Shown here: one piece after another, positions 21,391 through 35,095 of the stretch
How the letters are laid out: each line of letters starts with the position of its first letter
Position numbering within the stretch: position 1 is the first letter of the stretch
Source: Diphasiastrum complanatum
Taxonomy: Eukaryota; Streptophyta; Lycopodiopsida; Lycopodiales; Lycopodiaceae
Assembly: GCA_029204225.1 (NCBI GenBank)
Contig: CM055102.1
Location: 15,622,229-15,686,228, forward strand
Length of the DNA: 64,000 nt
Reading direction: 5' to 3'
Program-made: the position numbers and the translations under genes
Notes under the pieces: model-generated
Database searches by the model: none
What the model was told of the DNA's origin: nothing
The model's input: the letters and a program-made list of their open reading frames with translations, nothing else

Positions 21391-23400
21391 CAGGCAGAAG
21401 GGTCGTTGGTCATTGAAAAGAATGTTAGAAGGCATCTCCTTTCTAATGTGGGCCTAAATAAATTAACCCATTCATTCATGGGCCACAATGCACACCTTTA
21501 ATATTATAGAAGTCTATTTTAGGTTATCTCCTATATAGGAGAATTCCATTTCCATACACAACCATCTCAGAATACTCCATTTCAAAAGAAATATTCTAAG
21601 AACATTTTCGTGAGAACGGAAAAAATGAATCGAGCGCACAATGGGAAATGGGCCCTTCTGCGTGGGTGCTTCACCCCCGAAGTGACACCATTTCTAATGT
21701 CTTTCTGATGCGAGTGATGCGGCCTCCTGCCTTGGCAGAATCCATGCATCTATTTTTTTTCCTTTTTTTTGCATGCACCTTTCAGGTGTGGTGCTTGGAC
21801 GACAAAAAAAAGTAAAGATTGGTCTCACATCCAGGCAAGTTTGCCTCGTCAGTCATGCCACCATCAAAGGGGCATCCACCTCAGCCTACCACCCTCGGCC
21901 AAAGGACCTTCCTCGCCTGGGGAAACAGCCTCTAAGGAAGACCTCCCACACCCCCCCACCACTTAACATTTTCTTTTGTTTTGATTTTTTATTTGCCTAG
22001 ATTGTTATGGGCATATTGTCATGCCCAAGTGACTATGGGCATAATGTTTTGATCAAACAAGTTCCAATATGTGTTTGTCTCATAATGCCTCGAATTAATG
22101 AGTTGTCAAAAAGCTAGAGGTTTTCACAAGGCGCAGCCACCCACAGAGTGTGTGCATAAGGCTTCCAGTAGATTAGGGCTTGGGGTAGTGGGGAAGTTCC
22201 ACTAAAGCAGCAGGATAGCTTTTTTATTGAGATAAAAATTTCCTAAAAAACCTTTGTTATCATAAATTTAGTCAAGTTTACATCAAATTGTTCATCTTTA
22301 TCTAGTTGTGTTTGCCACCCAAGTTGCAATCCATGCATGCATTAGTAATCTACCTGGGCCAAGGGCCCCTCTAGAATATAATTCAATCTATGACCAAGCT
22401 TTATGTGTTTGTTCAAGCCAAATTTGGGGAGGTCTTTGTAAACAAAGATCATAAATGTAATACTATACATATTCTTGTTATATTAGAAAAAAGAAACCTT
22501 TGTGTTAGGACACATTCACTTTTTCTTTTCTATCTACACTCTAGATGGTTCTCAAAGAGAATTGTTTAAGATACTTTACTAGTGATAAACGCCTCATGTT
22601 TTTTAATTTGAATTCAAATCTCCAAAGGCATTATTTTGGTACCAAAATTACAAACTTTTAAAAAAAAAACTTTTCTTTAACATCATTAAGTACCCAAACA
22701 AGGGGCATTTTGAGCCATTGCTCTCACCCTCATAATGCCCCCGCTTGGGGGCATATGAGCAAGCTTTTGGGGACTCCCAAAGAAGAGATGCTATGAACAT
22801 GTAAAAAGGCTATTAAATTTCAAATAGTAAAACCTTGGTAGCCTTTAAAACAAAACATGTTGGGTGAAAGGGAGATCCTTGCCACATCGACATAAGCTCA
22901 ACATCTTGCAGCCGAAGTGCTTCATGTCTTAGATTGGCCTACTAGCTATATGATATGTACATTTGTGCATGAAAGTATTATTATAAGTAGTTTGCTAGAT
23001 GCTTATTACAAGTTATAAGCCTGATCAAATATTGAACTGAAAATTATGTCTTCACAAGTTTTTTGTGACATAGTCCTGCTTAATTACCCTTGCATTATTA
23101 TGCAAAATTCTACATTTTACATACACAAAAATGCATAGCCACTCGACATGCTGCTATGATTTAAACATGTTCCTTGATGGAAACAAGAATAGCAACCTTT
23201 TATCTAACACAATTAATATGGGGGAGTTGTGTTCACATCCTTCAAAATAATGTGTTGTATAAAAGATAGAATGATAAGAAAATATGACTTAAGTCTTTAT
23301 ACTTGACAAATTGGCAACTAATGGACTCAAATGAATATGTTATCCATGTTTGGCCTTTTCACATGAAACTACCAACTAACATATACTCTCAACTATGTGA
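21391..23400. other. Intergenic DNA, no gene seen
   Basis: No recognisable domain. A possible TATA-like CTATATAGGAG lies near 21,532, and a GC-richer segment at about 21,780-21,960, but no gene follows. Confidence 0.45.
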
Positions 23401-25440
<2,040 letters not shown>

Positions 25441-25449
25441 CGATAACAT

Positions 25450-26080
25450 ATCTCAAATTTCAACATGAATGGAAGATCCGCATCTAACTCTAGCATCCAT
25501 TAACCCTAAGCATTAACACTACTCCATTAACCCTACGATCCACGATGAAGATAACTTACTCTTTTTCTCTCTCCCTTTCTCTCTCACAAAAAGTATAATA
25601 AAAATAAATCCCAAAAACATTCAGATCCAACAATCAGGAAACACAACAAAAGTATGAAAGATGGAGGAAAAGAGATAGAGAGCAAGGATATTCACAAATC
25701 CATTCCATAAGAGAACCAATTTGCTTGTATTGAAATGAGGATATGAACATGCCTTCCAACTCGAGTTTGGCACTATTTATAGTAAAGAGGACGACCCTGG
25801 CCTCAAAATCCTATTGGTCCATTTCTACCTCCCTAACTACTCAAACTTAAAAAAGAGTGGGAAACCATTCAAAAATTGGAGGGAACCAATTTGAATTTGA
25901 ATTTGAACCAATTTTGGTGGGAGTTCCAACTTTATTCACTAACTTGACATTTAGGCTTGCGACATTAAAAGTCCCGCAAAAAAGCCCTAAAGTCCTTTTA
26001 CTGACTTTCTAATTATCAAATAACTATGTGATTATTGGGTTGGACTTACACACGCAGGGTGCCAAATCCCTCTCTCTTAT
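25450..26080 (-). repeat. LTR-like copy of the minus-strand Asp-PBS gypsy element
   Basis: From about 25,455 the plus strand matches the LTR-like sequence that begins at 39,873 (shared CATGAATGGAAGATCC, CTAACTCTAGCATCCATTAA, a CT-rich box and GGAGGAAAAGAGATAGAGAG). This copy is longer and runs to about 26,080, where copia sequence begins. On the minus strand ACTATAAATAGTGCC (near 25,780) provides a TATA-like box. I read it as the 3' LTR of the minus-strand gypsy element whose primer site is at 39,851-39,868. The boundaries are approximate. Confidence 0.6.
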
Positions 26081-26099
26081 TAACTAGGGTTGCTTGAGT

Positions 26100-28474
26100 G
26101 GATGATTCTCCTCGGTGAATGACTGGGATCGTAGCATCATTGCGGTTGAACAATCGTGGGTCTATGCCCATGGACGGTAAGTGGAGTCGTTGGGATGGAC
26201 TCCGTTGTTTGAATAGTCGTAGGTCGTTGCCTAACGATGGAGAATGGAGCTGCTATGGCATGATCTTGCATTGGCTGGCTCTGATTGAAATCGTGATACT
26301 TGTCTTCAAGAAAGACAACGCCGCGACTAACTGAGATCTGGCCCGTAACAACATCGTATACACGATATGCTTTGTGTGATGTTGAATAGCCGATGAAGAT
26401 GTTTTTGCAACTTACTAGGTCCAGTTTTTTCCTCAGATCAGACGGTACTTGTGCATAGCAGAGACATCCGAAAACACGTAGGTGTTTCAAGCTTGGTTTG
26501 TAGCCGTAATAGGCTTCAAACGGTGTCTTGGAATCAACTGCTTTAGTGCTAGAGTACTTTTGCAGATAGTAGGCCGTAGAGATCACTTCTGTCCAGAAGG
26601 TTTGAGGCAAATGCGGGTTGACTGTCATGGATCGTGCAGCTTCCAACAGTGTGCGGTTCTTTCGTCTATCTACTCCATTCTGTTGTGGAGTGTAGCTTTG
26701 GTAAACTGATGGTGCATGCTATATGAAGATAGGTAGTCCTTCATTTCATTTGATAAGTACTCTCTCCCTGAATTAGACCGTAGGTCCTTGATTCTCTGAC
26801 CAGTCTGATTCTCAGCATATTGCTTGAATTCCTTGAAGCTATTGAATGCTTCTGACTTGTTTTTTATAAACATGACTCTGGTAAATCGGGTCATCAATGA
26901 ATGTCATAAAATGTAGAGCTTGACCCAAGGAGGGTACGCTCATAGGACCACATAAGTCACTATGTATCAGTGACAAAATGGACTTCGCCCTTTTGGCTTG
27001 TCCTCTTGGAAATCTAGTTCTAGATTGTTTCCCTAGTAAGCAACTTTCATAGACAGACTGATTGGCTGTAGTAACAACGTTTATATTCATGTTCTTGTCC
27101 ATTTTGTTATGATGCATATACAAGATTGAACGCATGTTTAGATGACCTAATCTTTGATGCCACAAACTAGCATCTGAACAACTAACAAAAAGTAAAAAAT
27201 TGTGACTTAGTATATACAAATTTTCTTCTCTGTAAGCAAAGTGGATTTCTTTTGAACTCTCATCTAAAATAGTGCATCAGCTGGCAGTGAACATGGCTCT
27301 ATAGCTCTGATTAGTGATCTTGCTAATAGACAATAGGTTCTTAGTAAAGTTGGTTACATAAAGTACACCATTAACCTGCCTATTGATGCCATCAGAGAAT
27401 TGTAGTTGAATAGAGCCTTGGCCTTCGACTTGATGTGAATTGGAGTCACCAAAGAAGATATACTTTGATTTTGTAGCTGTGAGTGTAGAGAAGAGGTCTT
27501 TGCATGGTGTCATGTGCTGAGAAGCACCTGAATCGAGATACCATTAATGGGCATCTCTACTGTGTTGATCTTGTACCATTAGCGCTTTATCATCATCTTG
27601 GGAACCTCTGACTATGTCAGAGTTGCCTTCTTGCTGCTGCTGCATCTTCTTCCTCACTTCATTGTGCTTGAGGACGCGACAGTCTTTGATGTCGTGATTG
27701 GTTCTTTTTCAGTATCTGCAAAATAACTTGGTCTTGGATGATGATTGATTGTGCTACTACTATTGTGATTGCGATGTTGTTGGCTGTTCTACCTTTGTCT
27801 TCTTATCCTTGAAGCCTTTATTCTTCTTGGATTGCTGCTTGTTTGAGTAGAGTGCCATGGATCTGGTACTCGTTGTTGTAGACAAGATTTTTCTCCTAAC
27901 TTCTTCTTGCAACATACTTGCTGTCAATTTTTGGAGAGACAACGCACGAGTATTGCTAAGAAGCAATACTAAATTGTCGTAGGAGGATGGTGAGAAGAGA
28001 CATGACAGAGTCTTTTTCAGAGATAGGCAAACCTGTTGCAGCCAGTTGGTTTAGCAACTGTTTGAACTCATTCAGATGGTCGCTTAGTGAGGTGCCTTCA
28101 CTCATTCTGAGTGTCAGTACCTTCTTCCTCAAGAAGAGACGAGTGAAAACATCTGAGGTCCCATAGATGCTTGTAAGTGTATCCCACGCTTCTTTGGAGG
28201 TGGTGTAGTTGGATACATGAGCGATTTGAGTGTTCTTCAGGTTTAGAGATACAATGGCAAGAGCCTTGCCATCCTTTGCTTCCCAAGCTGGAAGTTGTTT
28301 GGGTTTTGCCAGTTTGGCTATTGAACCGTTTACGTATTCCCAGAGCTCCTTCTCGATCAAGATCATCCTTATCTTGAACTTCCACATGTGAAAGTCATCT
28401 ACGTTGAATTTGTTGATGAGGCGGATCTCTGAGGTTAAACCTTCCATTGTGATCGAGTAGCAGAGATAAAACAC
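26100..28474 (-). pseudogene. Truncated Ty1/copia gag-protease-integrase, minus strand
   Basis: Read right to left. Gag from the ATG at 28,447 (MEGLTSEIRLINKFNVDDFH, then KEAWDTLTSIYGTS). A CCHC-like region near 27,690-27,740 has lost a cysteine, reading YRKRTNHDIKDC. Protease: LDSGASQHMTPC near 27,520 keeps the D-S-G-A active site, but a stop codon (TAA) lies just upstream of it. Pre-integrase: SLWHQRLGHLNMRS near 27,150. Integrase: LIHSDLCGPM (first D), DLRSNSGREYLS (second D changed to S) and a worn PQQNG segment where the third E is replaced, then PFEAYYGYKP and FGCLCYAQVP. The coding sequence stops before any RT, near the junction with the gypsy LTR. Stops and frameshifts make it non-functional. 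It differs in sequence from the complete copia element nearby, so it is another lineage. Confidence 0.85.
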
Positions 28475-28574
28475 AAATCAAATGAATCAGCTCTATAGAA
28501 CCAAAAATGCGTTAAGTTCTACTATAAGTGCTAGACTATAGTAATCCAGTAAACTTGTGCCTCTGATACCAATC

Positions 28575-29459
<885 letters not shown>

Positions 29460-29460
<1 letters not shown>

Positions 29461-29711
29461 AGACAGTTCGCCTGTCAGAACTGCATGTAAAAATGCATTT
29501 CTTCCCAAGTGTCGCCTGTCAGAAAATGCGCTGAAAAATGCAGTGTCACATTTTTCGCAAAAAGTCTTGCTTTTTCGAAAGTGCCTAAATGGCCCAAAAA
29601 CAACTTACAAAAGTGTCGCTTCTTAGGAAGGAAAAATAAAGCGACAGTGTCGGGTGTCAATTTTTTTGCCTGTGGAAAAACCTGAGTAAAAATGCAGACT
29701 GTGACGACAAT
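29460..29711. other. Left flank of the complete copia insertion (probably gypsy-derived)
   Basis: Non-coding, with repeated words (CGCCTGTCAGAA twice, near 29,469 and 29,514) and AAAAATGCA. Before the copia insertion it was continuous with 35,746 onward, just downstream of the gypsy protease reading frame, so it probably belongs to that gypsy element. Confidence 0.4.
29707..29711. repeat. Target-site duplication ACAAT, left copy
   Basis: ACAAT directly precedes the 5' LTR and is repeated directly after the 3' LTR (35,741-35,745), as expected for copia integration. Confidence 0.92.
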
Positions 29712-30361
29712 TGTGAAAGATTCAACTAGTTTCATCACATTTTGCAATATTTCCATATTTGGCATATTGAGGCCAAAACTTGTTTTAGACTTAGAGGTTG
29801 ACTTTTCAAAGTTCATTAGTCTAAATTTCATTTGAATAAACACTTTTTGAAAGTGTGGAAAAGATAGAATGCGAGTTTGAGTAGATTCAATTTGAATAAG
29901 TTGGGTACATTGAATCTAGACCCAAAATTGGTAGGGTTAGCATTTTGGTGGGAAAGCCAAGTGGCCAAATAGGGTTTGGACGTGTTATAAAAGGATGTAG
30001 CTCGTGGAGAGAGTCATCTTCTCTCTTCTCTATCTCATTTCATGCTTATACATGGTTCTCTTGGGTTCTACTATCCATTGGTGCACTATCTTGGTGATTG
30101 CTTGCAATTCTATGTGTAGAATGATCTATATTTGTTATTTTTGGATCCACACGTGTGAAATACAGTAGCTTGTTGGTTTTTTACGGACAGCAATAGTACA
30201 TAATCATTTCATTCAAGTTTGATCAAGTTCTATTAGTGTTTGCATCTCAAATTGTGTGTAGATGCTGATTTTTCTACATTGGTGAAATTGGTAGTGTATT
30301 TCTCTTTCTAACCAAAGATCATTCAAGCAGATTGGATCTTAAGGATCTGAAATCTTTCACA
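29712..30361 (+). repeat. 5' LTR of the complete copia element
   Basis: 650 bp, beginning TGTGAAAGAT and ending ATCTTTCACA (10-bp inverted ends). TATAAAAG at 29,986-29,993 is the likely promoter TATA box. Confidence 0.97.
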
Positions 30362-30373
30362 TGGTATCAGAGC
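30362..30373 (+). other. Primer-binding site (initiator tRNA-Met type)
   Basis: TGGTATCAGAGC directly follows the 5' LTR; it is the standard plant copia primer site. Confidence 0.95.
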
Positions 30374-30961
30374 TTGTGTTTCAGGTTATGAAGGAGGAAA
30401 TCATATCTATCAATGATTTGGTGAAGATATCAAGTCTAGAGCATGCTAGAGATGATTCTACACCAAAATCGGATTTTTTGCTTTTGTAGATTGGATCTTT
30501 TGTAGATCAAAACACTAAATAGGTCAATATACTTGTTCAATTCCGATTTTTGAATTCACATGCTAGATTTGGCCGATTTCTGGATCATTGGTTCAGCCTA
30601 AGTGGTGGCTTATAGATTGCATATCAAATTTTCAGCATTTGCATGTACATTTGGAATAGTCAATTTTTTGTGATTTTGTCAAAACCCTAATTTTGATTGG
30701 ATCTCTAGATAGTGAGGTTGCTGGACTTCATTTGAGTGTGTTTCAATCTTAGGAAGTGGCAAAAGTCATTAGATTGAGGATAGATCATAGGTTGGTCAAG
30801 ATTCCATGATTCTATGTGTTGATTTGCTTGGATAAGTGCTAGAAAGGAATTTGTGAGATAGTTTCAAATCTTGGTGATTTCTTTTGAAAGCATTTGTTGT
30901 TGTTCAAAGGAGTGCTTTGTGCATTGAAACAGGTTGAAAGAGAAGATCAGGTCATTGCTAC
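30374..30961 (+). other. Untranslated leader of the complete copia element
   Basis: 588 bp between the primer site and the gag start codon. No open frame of note; such leaders normally carry packaging and dimerisation signals, which I cannot locate. Confidence 0.7.
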
Positions 30962-32314
30962 ATGGCAACCTCAATTGGAGTCATGTTGGAAGCCAATGAT
31001 AGGCTTACCTCAAGTAACTATTCATTATGGAAAGTGAGGATAGAGTCACTTCTTGAGATGAATGATGTTTTGGATATTGTTGTAGGTGTGGAGGAGAGAC
31101 CAGCAACACAACAAGATCAATTGAGGTATGACAAGAGGGCCAAGAAGACTCTACACATGATAAAGATGAATGTTACCAATGAACTTCTCAAGGAAGTTGG
31201 TAAGTGCACATCATCTTTGGAAGCTTGGAATTCATTGAAGAAGCTTTACGAATCCAATTCTACTTCTAGAGTGTTGACTCTAAGAAGGCAAATCTTTTCT
31301 TGTTTGCAAAAGAATGAAGAAAGTCCAAGTACTTTTGTTTTGAGAATGAAAGCATTGAATGATGAGTTAGCTTGTATAGATGAAAGCATCAAGGAAGGAG
31401 AGCTTATTCAAGTGATTCTTAATGGCTTGTTGGATGCTCATGCTAACATTGTTCAAAGTATTGCTATTCAAAAGACTTTGCCAAGTTTGATGGATCTTCA
31501 AGAGATCTTGATCAATGAGGAATATAGGCTTCAAGCAAGAGGTGGATCTACATCGACACTTCAAAAGGATGCTATGTTCACAAAGGGCAAATTCAAGGGC
31601 AAAACCAAAAGCAAATGGTCTAAAGGGCAAGATCAAGTGGATGCTTCTTCAAGTGGCAAAAAGACGGATAGATCAAAGCTCAAGTGCTTCTATTGTGGCA
31701 TCAAAGGACACTTTGCAAGTGAGTGCTACAAGAAGAAGAGAGATCAAGGAGACAAGCAAGGTAATCCTACTCTTGATGAGGATGGTTTGGATGTGCAAGA
31801 TGCAAATGATGATGCTTTTGTGATGTCTTCATGTATGCTTGCTAATGATGGAGATCTAGATCCTTGGTGGATTGATAATGGAGCAAGTTCACACATGACC
31901 TTTCACAAAGAATACTTCACTTATTTGTTGGCATATGGAGATGACAAGAGGGTGATCTACACTACCAATGATGGTGAGTGTGCAATCAAAGGGATTGGCA
32001 CAATTCCTATTTCTCTCTCTACAAATAGGAATGTTCATTTGGAGAATGTCTTGTTTATTCCATCTATTACCAAGAATTTGCTTAGTGTGAGTCAAATGCT
32101 AAGTAAGGGCCTCAAGGTGGAGGTTGATGGAGATGCTTGTTTGATCAAAAGGAAGGATGTCTTGATTGGAAAAGGTAAAAGACAAGGGAAGTTGTTTAAA
32201 CTTGATGCTTGTGTTATTGCAATCAAGTTGGATGTGTTGCAAGGGAGTAAATTTCTATTCAAGAGGTTTGGCACAAAAAGATGGGACACCTCAACTTCAA
32301 GTCATTGGAGGTAA
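30962..32314 (+). CDS. Copia gag and protease reading frame
   Basis: 450 codons from the ATG at 30962. Residues 1-200 are a copia gag core (SSNYSLWKVRIESLLEMND near the start, then SLEAWNSLKKLYESNS). CFYCGIKGHFASEC (about 31,685-31,726) is a canonical CCHC zinc knuckle. The protease signature reads WWIDNGASSHMT at about 31,865-31,900: the normal D-(S/T)-G-A active site is D-N-G-A here, probably inactivating. The pre-integrase zone begins near 32,100. The frame then slips by one base: from about 32,269 the true continuation WHKKMGHLNFKS lies in another frame, so the last dozen or so codons of this frame are not element protein. Confidence 0.9.
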   Translation: MATSIGVMLEANDRLTSSNYSLWKVRIESLLEMNDVLDIVVGVEERPATQQDQLRYDKRAKKTLHMIKMNVTNELLKEVGKCTSSLEAWNSLKKLYESNSTSRVLTLRRQIFSCLQKNEESPSTFVLRMKALNDELACIDESIKEGELIQVILNGLLDAHANIVQSIAIQKTLPSLMDLQEILINEEYRLQARGGSTSTLQKDAMFTKGKFKGKTKSKWSKGQDQVDASSSGKKTDRSKLKCFYCGIKGHFASECYKKKRDQGDKQGNPTLDEDGLDVQDANDDAFVMSSCMLANDGDLDPWWIDNGASSHMTFHKEYFTYLLAYGDDKRVIYTTNDGECAIKGIGTIPISLSTNRNVHLENVLFIPSITKNLLSVSQMLSKGLKVEVDGDACLIKRKDVLIGKGKRQGKLFKLDACVIAIKLDVLQGSKFLFKRFGTKRWDTSTSSHWR

Positions 32315-33387
32315 TGGCAAGGAAGAAGGTTGTGATTGGTCTTCCAAGTTCCTTAAGTAATGACAAGCATGTTTGTGAGTCTTGTGCTTTGTCTAAGTCA
32401 CATAGACTACCTTATACTAGATCTATTTCTAGATCTACAAAGCCTTTTCAACTTGTACATTCGGATATTCATGGATTTACTACAATTAGCAATAGTGGAG
32501 CTAAGATGTATGTAGCATTTATTGATGATTTTAGTAGATTTTGTTGGATCTATCTACTAAAGATCAAGGATGAAGTGTATGATGTCTTTGTCAAGTTCAA
32601 GAATGCAAGGGAGAACCAATTTTCCACAAAGATCAAGTGCTTGAGAGGGGACAATGGTGGTGAGTACATATCTAACAAGTTCAAGGCCTTTTGTGATGAG
32701 CATGGGATCAAGAGGGAGTATACAACATCAAGGACCCCACAACAAAATGGATTGGCTGAAAGGAAGAATAGAACTTTATGTGAAAGTTCTAGAGCTATGA
32801 GATTAAGTGCTAATCTTGACAAACCATTTTGGGATCAAGCTTTGTTGTGTGCCAATTTCTTGTGCAATAGGTGGCCGAGTGCTATTTTGGATGGAAGGAC
32901 ACCTTTTGAGATGCTATTCAAGAGGAGGCCGAGTGTCAACTTTCTAAGAACCTTTGGATGCACATGCTATGTCAACATTACTCTTGATGATAGGACCAAG
33001 GAGGATCCATCTTCAAGAAGAGGTATTTTTGTTGGATATAGTGAGGTAAGTAAAGCCTACAAGGTTTACATTCCTTCTACTAACAAAGTGATTGTTGGTA
33101 GAGATGTCATTTTTTATGAGGAAAACATTCCAAAGGTGTCTTCAAGCATGATTTATGGTAAAGTAGATGGATCTAACATTCTTGATGTTGATGAGAAGGA
33201 TCCTACTTTGGATGGTGGTGATGATGGACCTTCATCGAGTCAAAAGCCAAGGAGAACATCAAGAGAAAGACAAGTACCTTCAAGGCTCACATATGATCAA
33301 AAGGGTAAGCAAGTAGTTTCTGGAAATTATGTTGCTTTCCTAACCTCTTTGGATGATCCTACAAGTGTATATCAAGCAAGGAAATAA
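32269..33387 (+). CDS. Copia integrase reading frame (frameshifted from gag-protease)
   Basis: The frame opens with WHKKMGHLN (pre-integrase histidines), then HVCESCALSKSHR (the two cysteines of the HHCC zinc domain). The catalytic core has HSDIHG (first D), RGDNGGEYIS (second D) and TPQQNGLAERKNRTL (the E), all intact. PFEMLFKRRP and TFGCTCYVNI mark its C-terminal part, followed by the RTSRERQVPSRLTYDQKGK linker. It inserts element cDNA into the host genome. A single-base frameshift separates it from gag-protease, and TAA at 33,385 ends it just before the start of RT. The first methionine is at 32281. Confidence 0.92.
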   Translation, partial: WHKKMGHLNFKSLEVMARKKVVIGLPSSLSNDKHVCESCALSKSHRLPYTRSISRSTKPFQLVHSDIHGFTTISNSGAKMYVAFIDDFSRFCWIYLLKIKDEVYDVFVKFKNARENQFSTKIKCLRGDNGGEYISNKFKAFCDEHGIKREYTTSRTPQQNGLAERKNRTLCESSRAMRLSANLDKPFWDQALLCANFLCNRWPSAILDGRTPFEMLFKRRPSVNFLRTFGCTCYVNITLDDRTKEDPSSRRGIFVGYSEVSKAYKVYIPSTNKVIVGRDVIFYEENIPKVSSSMIYGKVDGSNILDVDEKDPTLDGGDDGPSSSQKPRRTSRERQVPSRLTYDQKGKQVVSGNYVAFLTSLDDPTSVYQARK

Positions 33388-34510
33388 GAGAAGTGGATCC
33401 AAGCAATGGATCTTGAGTATCGATCTCTTATGAAGAGTGGAACATCTTTTGGAAGATCTTCTTGTGTACATGGAGCTATGCAAGTGGATGGATGTTATCT
33501 TAATGTAAAATCAAGTATTGGATCTGAAAAACAAAGTTTGTTCAATGACTTTGATGATCAAGTTGAAGATCAAGAAGTTGATCTCAAAGCGCTTCAACTA
33601 GTCAAAAGGGAAGGTGGCAATTTGGAGCTAGTCAAGTGCATCAAAGGAGAGGTAATTGGAAAAGGTGTTATGGATATGTTTTTGCAGCATATTGAAGACT
33701 CAAGTAAGGTCAAAGGAGCAGCAAGGAAGTGTTGTTCAAGTTTACTTTACTTGTTCTATCTCATGTTTGAGCAATTTCATGTGGATGTGTGCAAATTGTC
33801 AAAATATGGTAAAACTAGCTACATTGGTGAGCAATGTTTTGATGTTGGATTTGTACTAGCATTCTTGGCTGATTTTGCTGATGGAAATGAAGCTATTGGA
33901 GGTTCATTATGTCACTCATCCATGGCTAAGTTCTCAAGTGTTGAGCTACTGGGTGCCAATACTTGGAGATTGTCAATTTTTGGTGAATTCATAGTCATTT
34001 TCTTGGTGCTGAATTTGCATCATTTATGTACTCACCTACTCGGTTTATGGAGTCATGTGGTGCTGAATTTGCATCATTTATGTACTCACCTACTCATGGA
34101 TTTCCAAGGTTTGATGGTTTCTTGTGGCAAGATGAAGATGGAGGCTCATTCATGGAGTATCATGGTGGATACAAGGCAACAAAGGACAAAGGAGGAGAAG
34201 ACATGCAAGCAAAAGTTGATCACTCACATTTATTGTTTGTTTGCTGTATTTTTCCAGAGAGTTCAGAGCTGGAAGCATGGTGGAATCATTTCACTTACAT
34301 TCTATTTGATTCTTCATGTTCTAGTCACATTTTTACATGTAAAATTGATGTAAGAAATAGTGAAGCATCCCAAGTGGACACTATTCTCTATATCAATTAT
34401 GGTTGTTTCTATTTTGAGCATTACATGATCATTGAAAGGAGATCTATTCTTAGGAAGTAGATCATTCTTATGATGGATCAAAGTTCTATTGGCAAAAACT
34501 ATGCTAGGAG
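33388..34510 (+). other. Foreign module in place of copia RT
   Basis: After the stop, EKWIQAMDLEYRSLMKS (about 33,391-33,440) is the normal first stretch of copia RT. Then homology ends. The next 1 kb has no RT motif (no D-V-x-x-A-F-L, no Y-V-D-D). It stays open in one frame to 34,353 (ORF 33,406-34,353, 315 codons), with RKCCSSLLYLFYLMFEQF, VDVCKLSKYGKTSYI and FADGNEAIGG. RNase H sequence resumes at EHWKLGKRVLRY near 34,510. A diverged copy of the module exists on the minus strand at 40,172-40,870. A 54-bp tandem duplication near 34,005-34,110 shifts the frame here relative to that copy. I do not recognise the protein. Confidence 0.8.
34003..34112 (+). repeat. 54-bp tandem duplication within the foreign module
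   Basis: GGTGCTGAATTTGCATCATT and the bases following it (through TATGTACTCACCTACTC) occur twice with a 54-bp period near 34,005 and 34,059. Confidence 0.85.
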
Positions 34511-35095
34511 CATTGGAAACTAGGAAAGCGAGTTTTGAGGTACATCATTGGAACTCGAGATTTTGGCATATTGTATGAGGGATCATCAGCTAATCTTTTT
34601 GGATTTTCAGATTCGGACTATGCTGGAGATGTAATGGATAAGAAATCCATTAGTGCTTATTGTATTTTCATAGGTGATGGAGCTATATCATGGATGTCAA
34701 AGAAACAAGCCACTATCTCATTGTCATCTAGTGAGGCCGAGTACAAAGCTCTTACACATTGCACAAAGGAGATGGTATGGATCAAAAGGATGATCAAGGA
34801 TCTTCACTTGCTGGATTTTTCAGAGAGCCCAATCATCTTTTGTGACAATCAATCAGCCCAAATAATGGCATCCAATCCTATCTTTCATGCTAAGAGCAAG
34901 CATATTGAGATACAATATCATTTTGTGAGAGAGCAAGTCATTGCAAAGGAGGTGGAGCTTCAACATGTGTCTTCAAAGGAATGTGTAGTTGATATCTTCA
35001 CCAAAGCATTGGGAAAAGACTTGTTCATGAAGCATAGGACTTCACTTGGAGTATTATCAAAGTCTATGCTAAAACTAGTTGAAGAGGGAGTGTGA
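34507..35095 (+). CDS. Copia RNase H domain
   Basis: Starts at the RT/RNase H junction EHWKLGKRVLRYIIGTRDFG and continues with GFSDSDYAGD (first catalytic aspartate), SWMSKKQATISLSSSEAEYK (the glutamate region), IIFCDNQSAQIMASNPIFH (second aspartate) and KHIEIQYHFVRE. It ends with the usual copia tail (VDIFTKALGKDLF, then MLKLVEEGV) at the purine tract. It would degrade RNA in the RNA-DNA hybrid. Its sequence is intact although the RT to which it should be fused is absent. The open frame with its own methionine starts at 34,535. Confidence 0.93.
35081..35090 (+). other. Polypurine tract
   Basis: GAAGAGGGAG lies directly before the 3' LTR, the expected second-strand primer position. Confidence 0.9.

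Noticed and set aside
29475-29843. 122-codon minus-strand frame
   Set aside because: It crosses the 5' LTR border of the complete copia element, so it is a chance frame made by the insertion.
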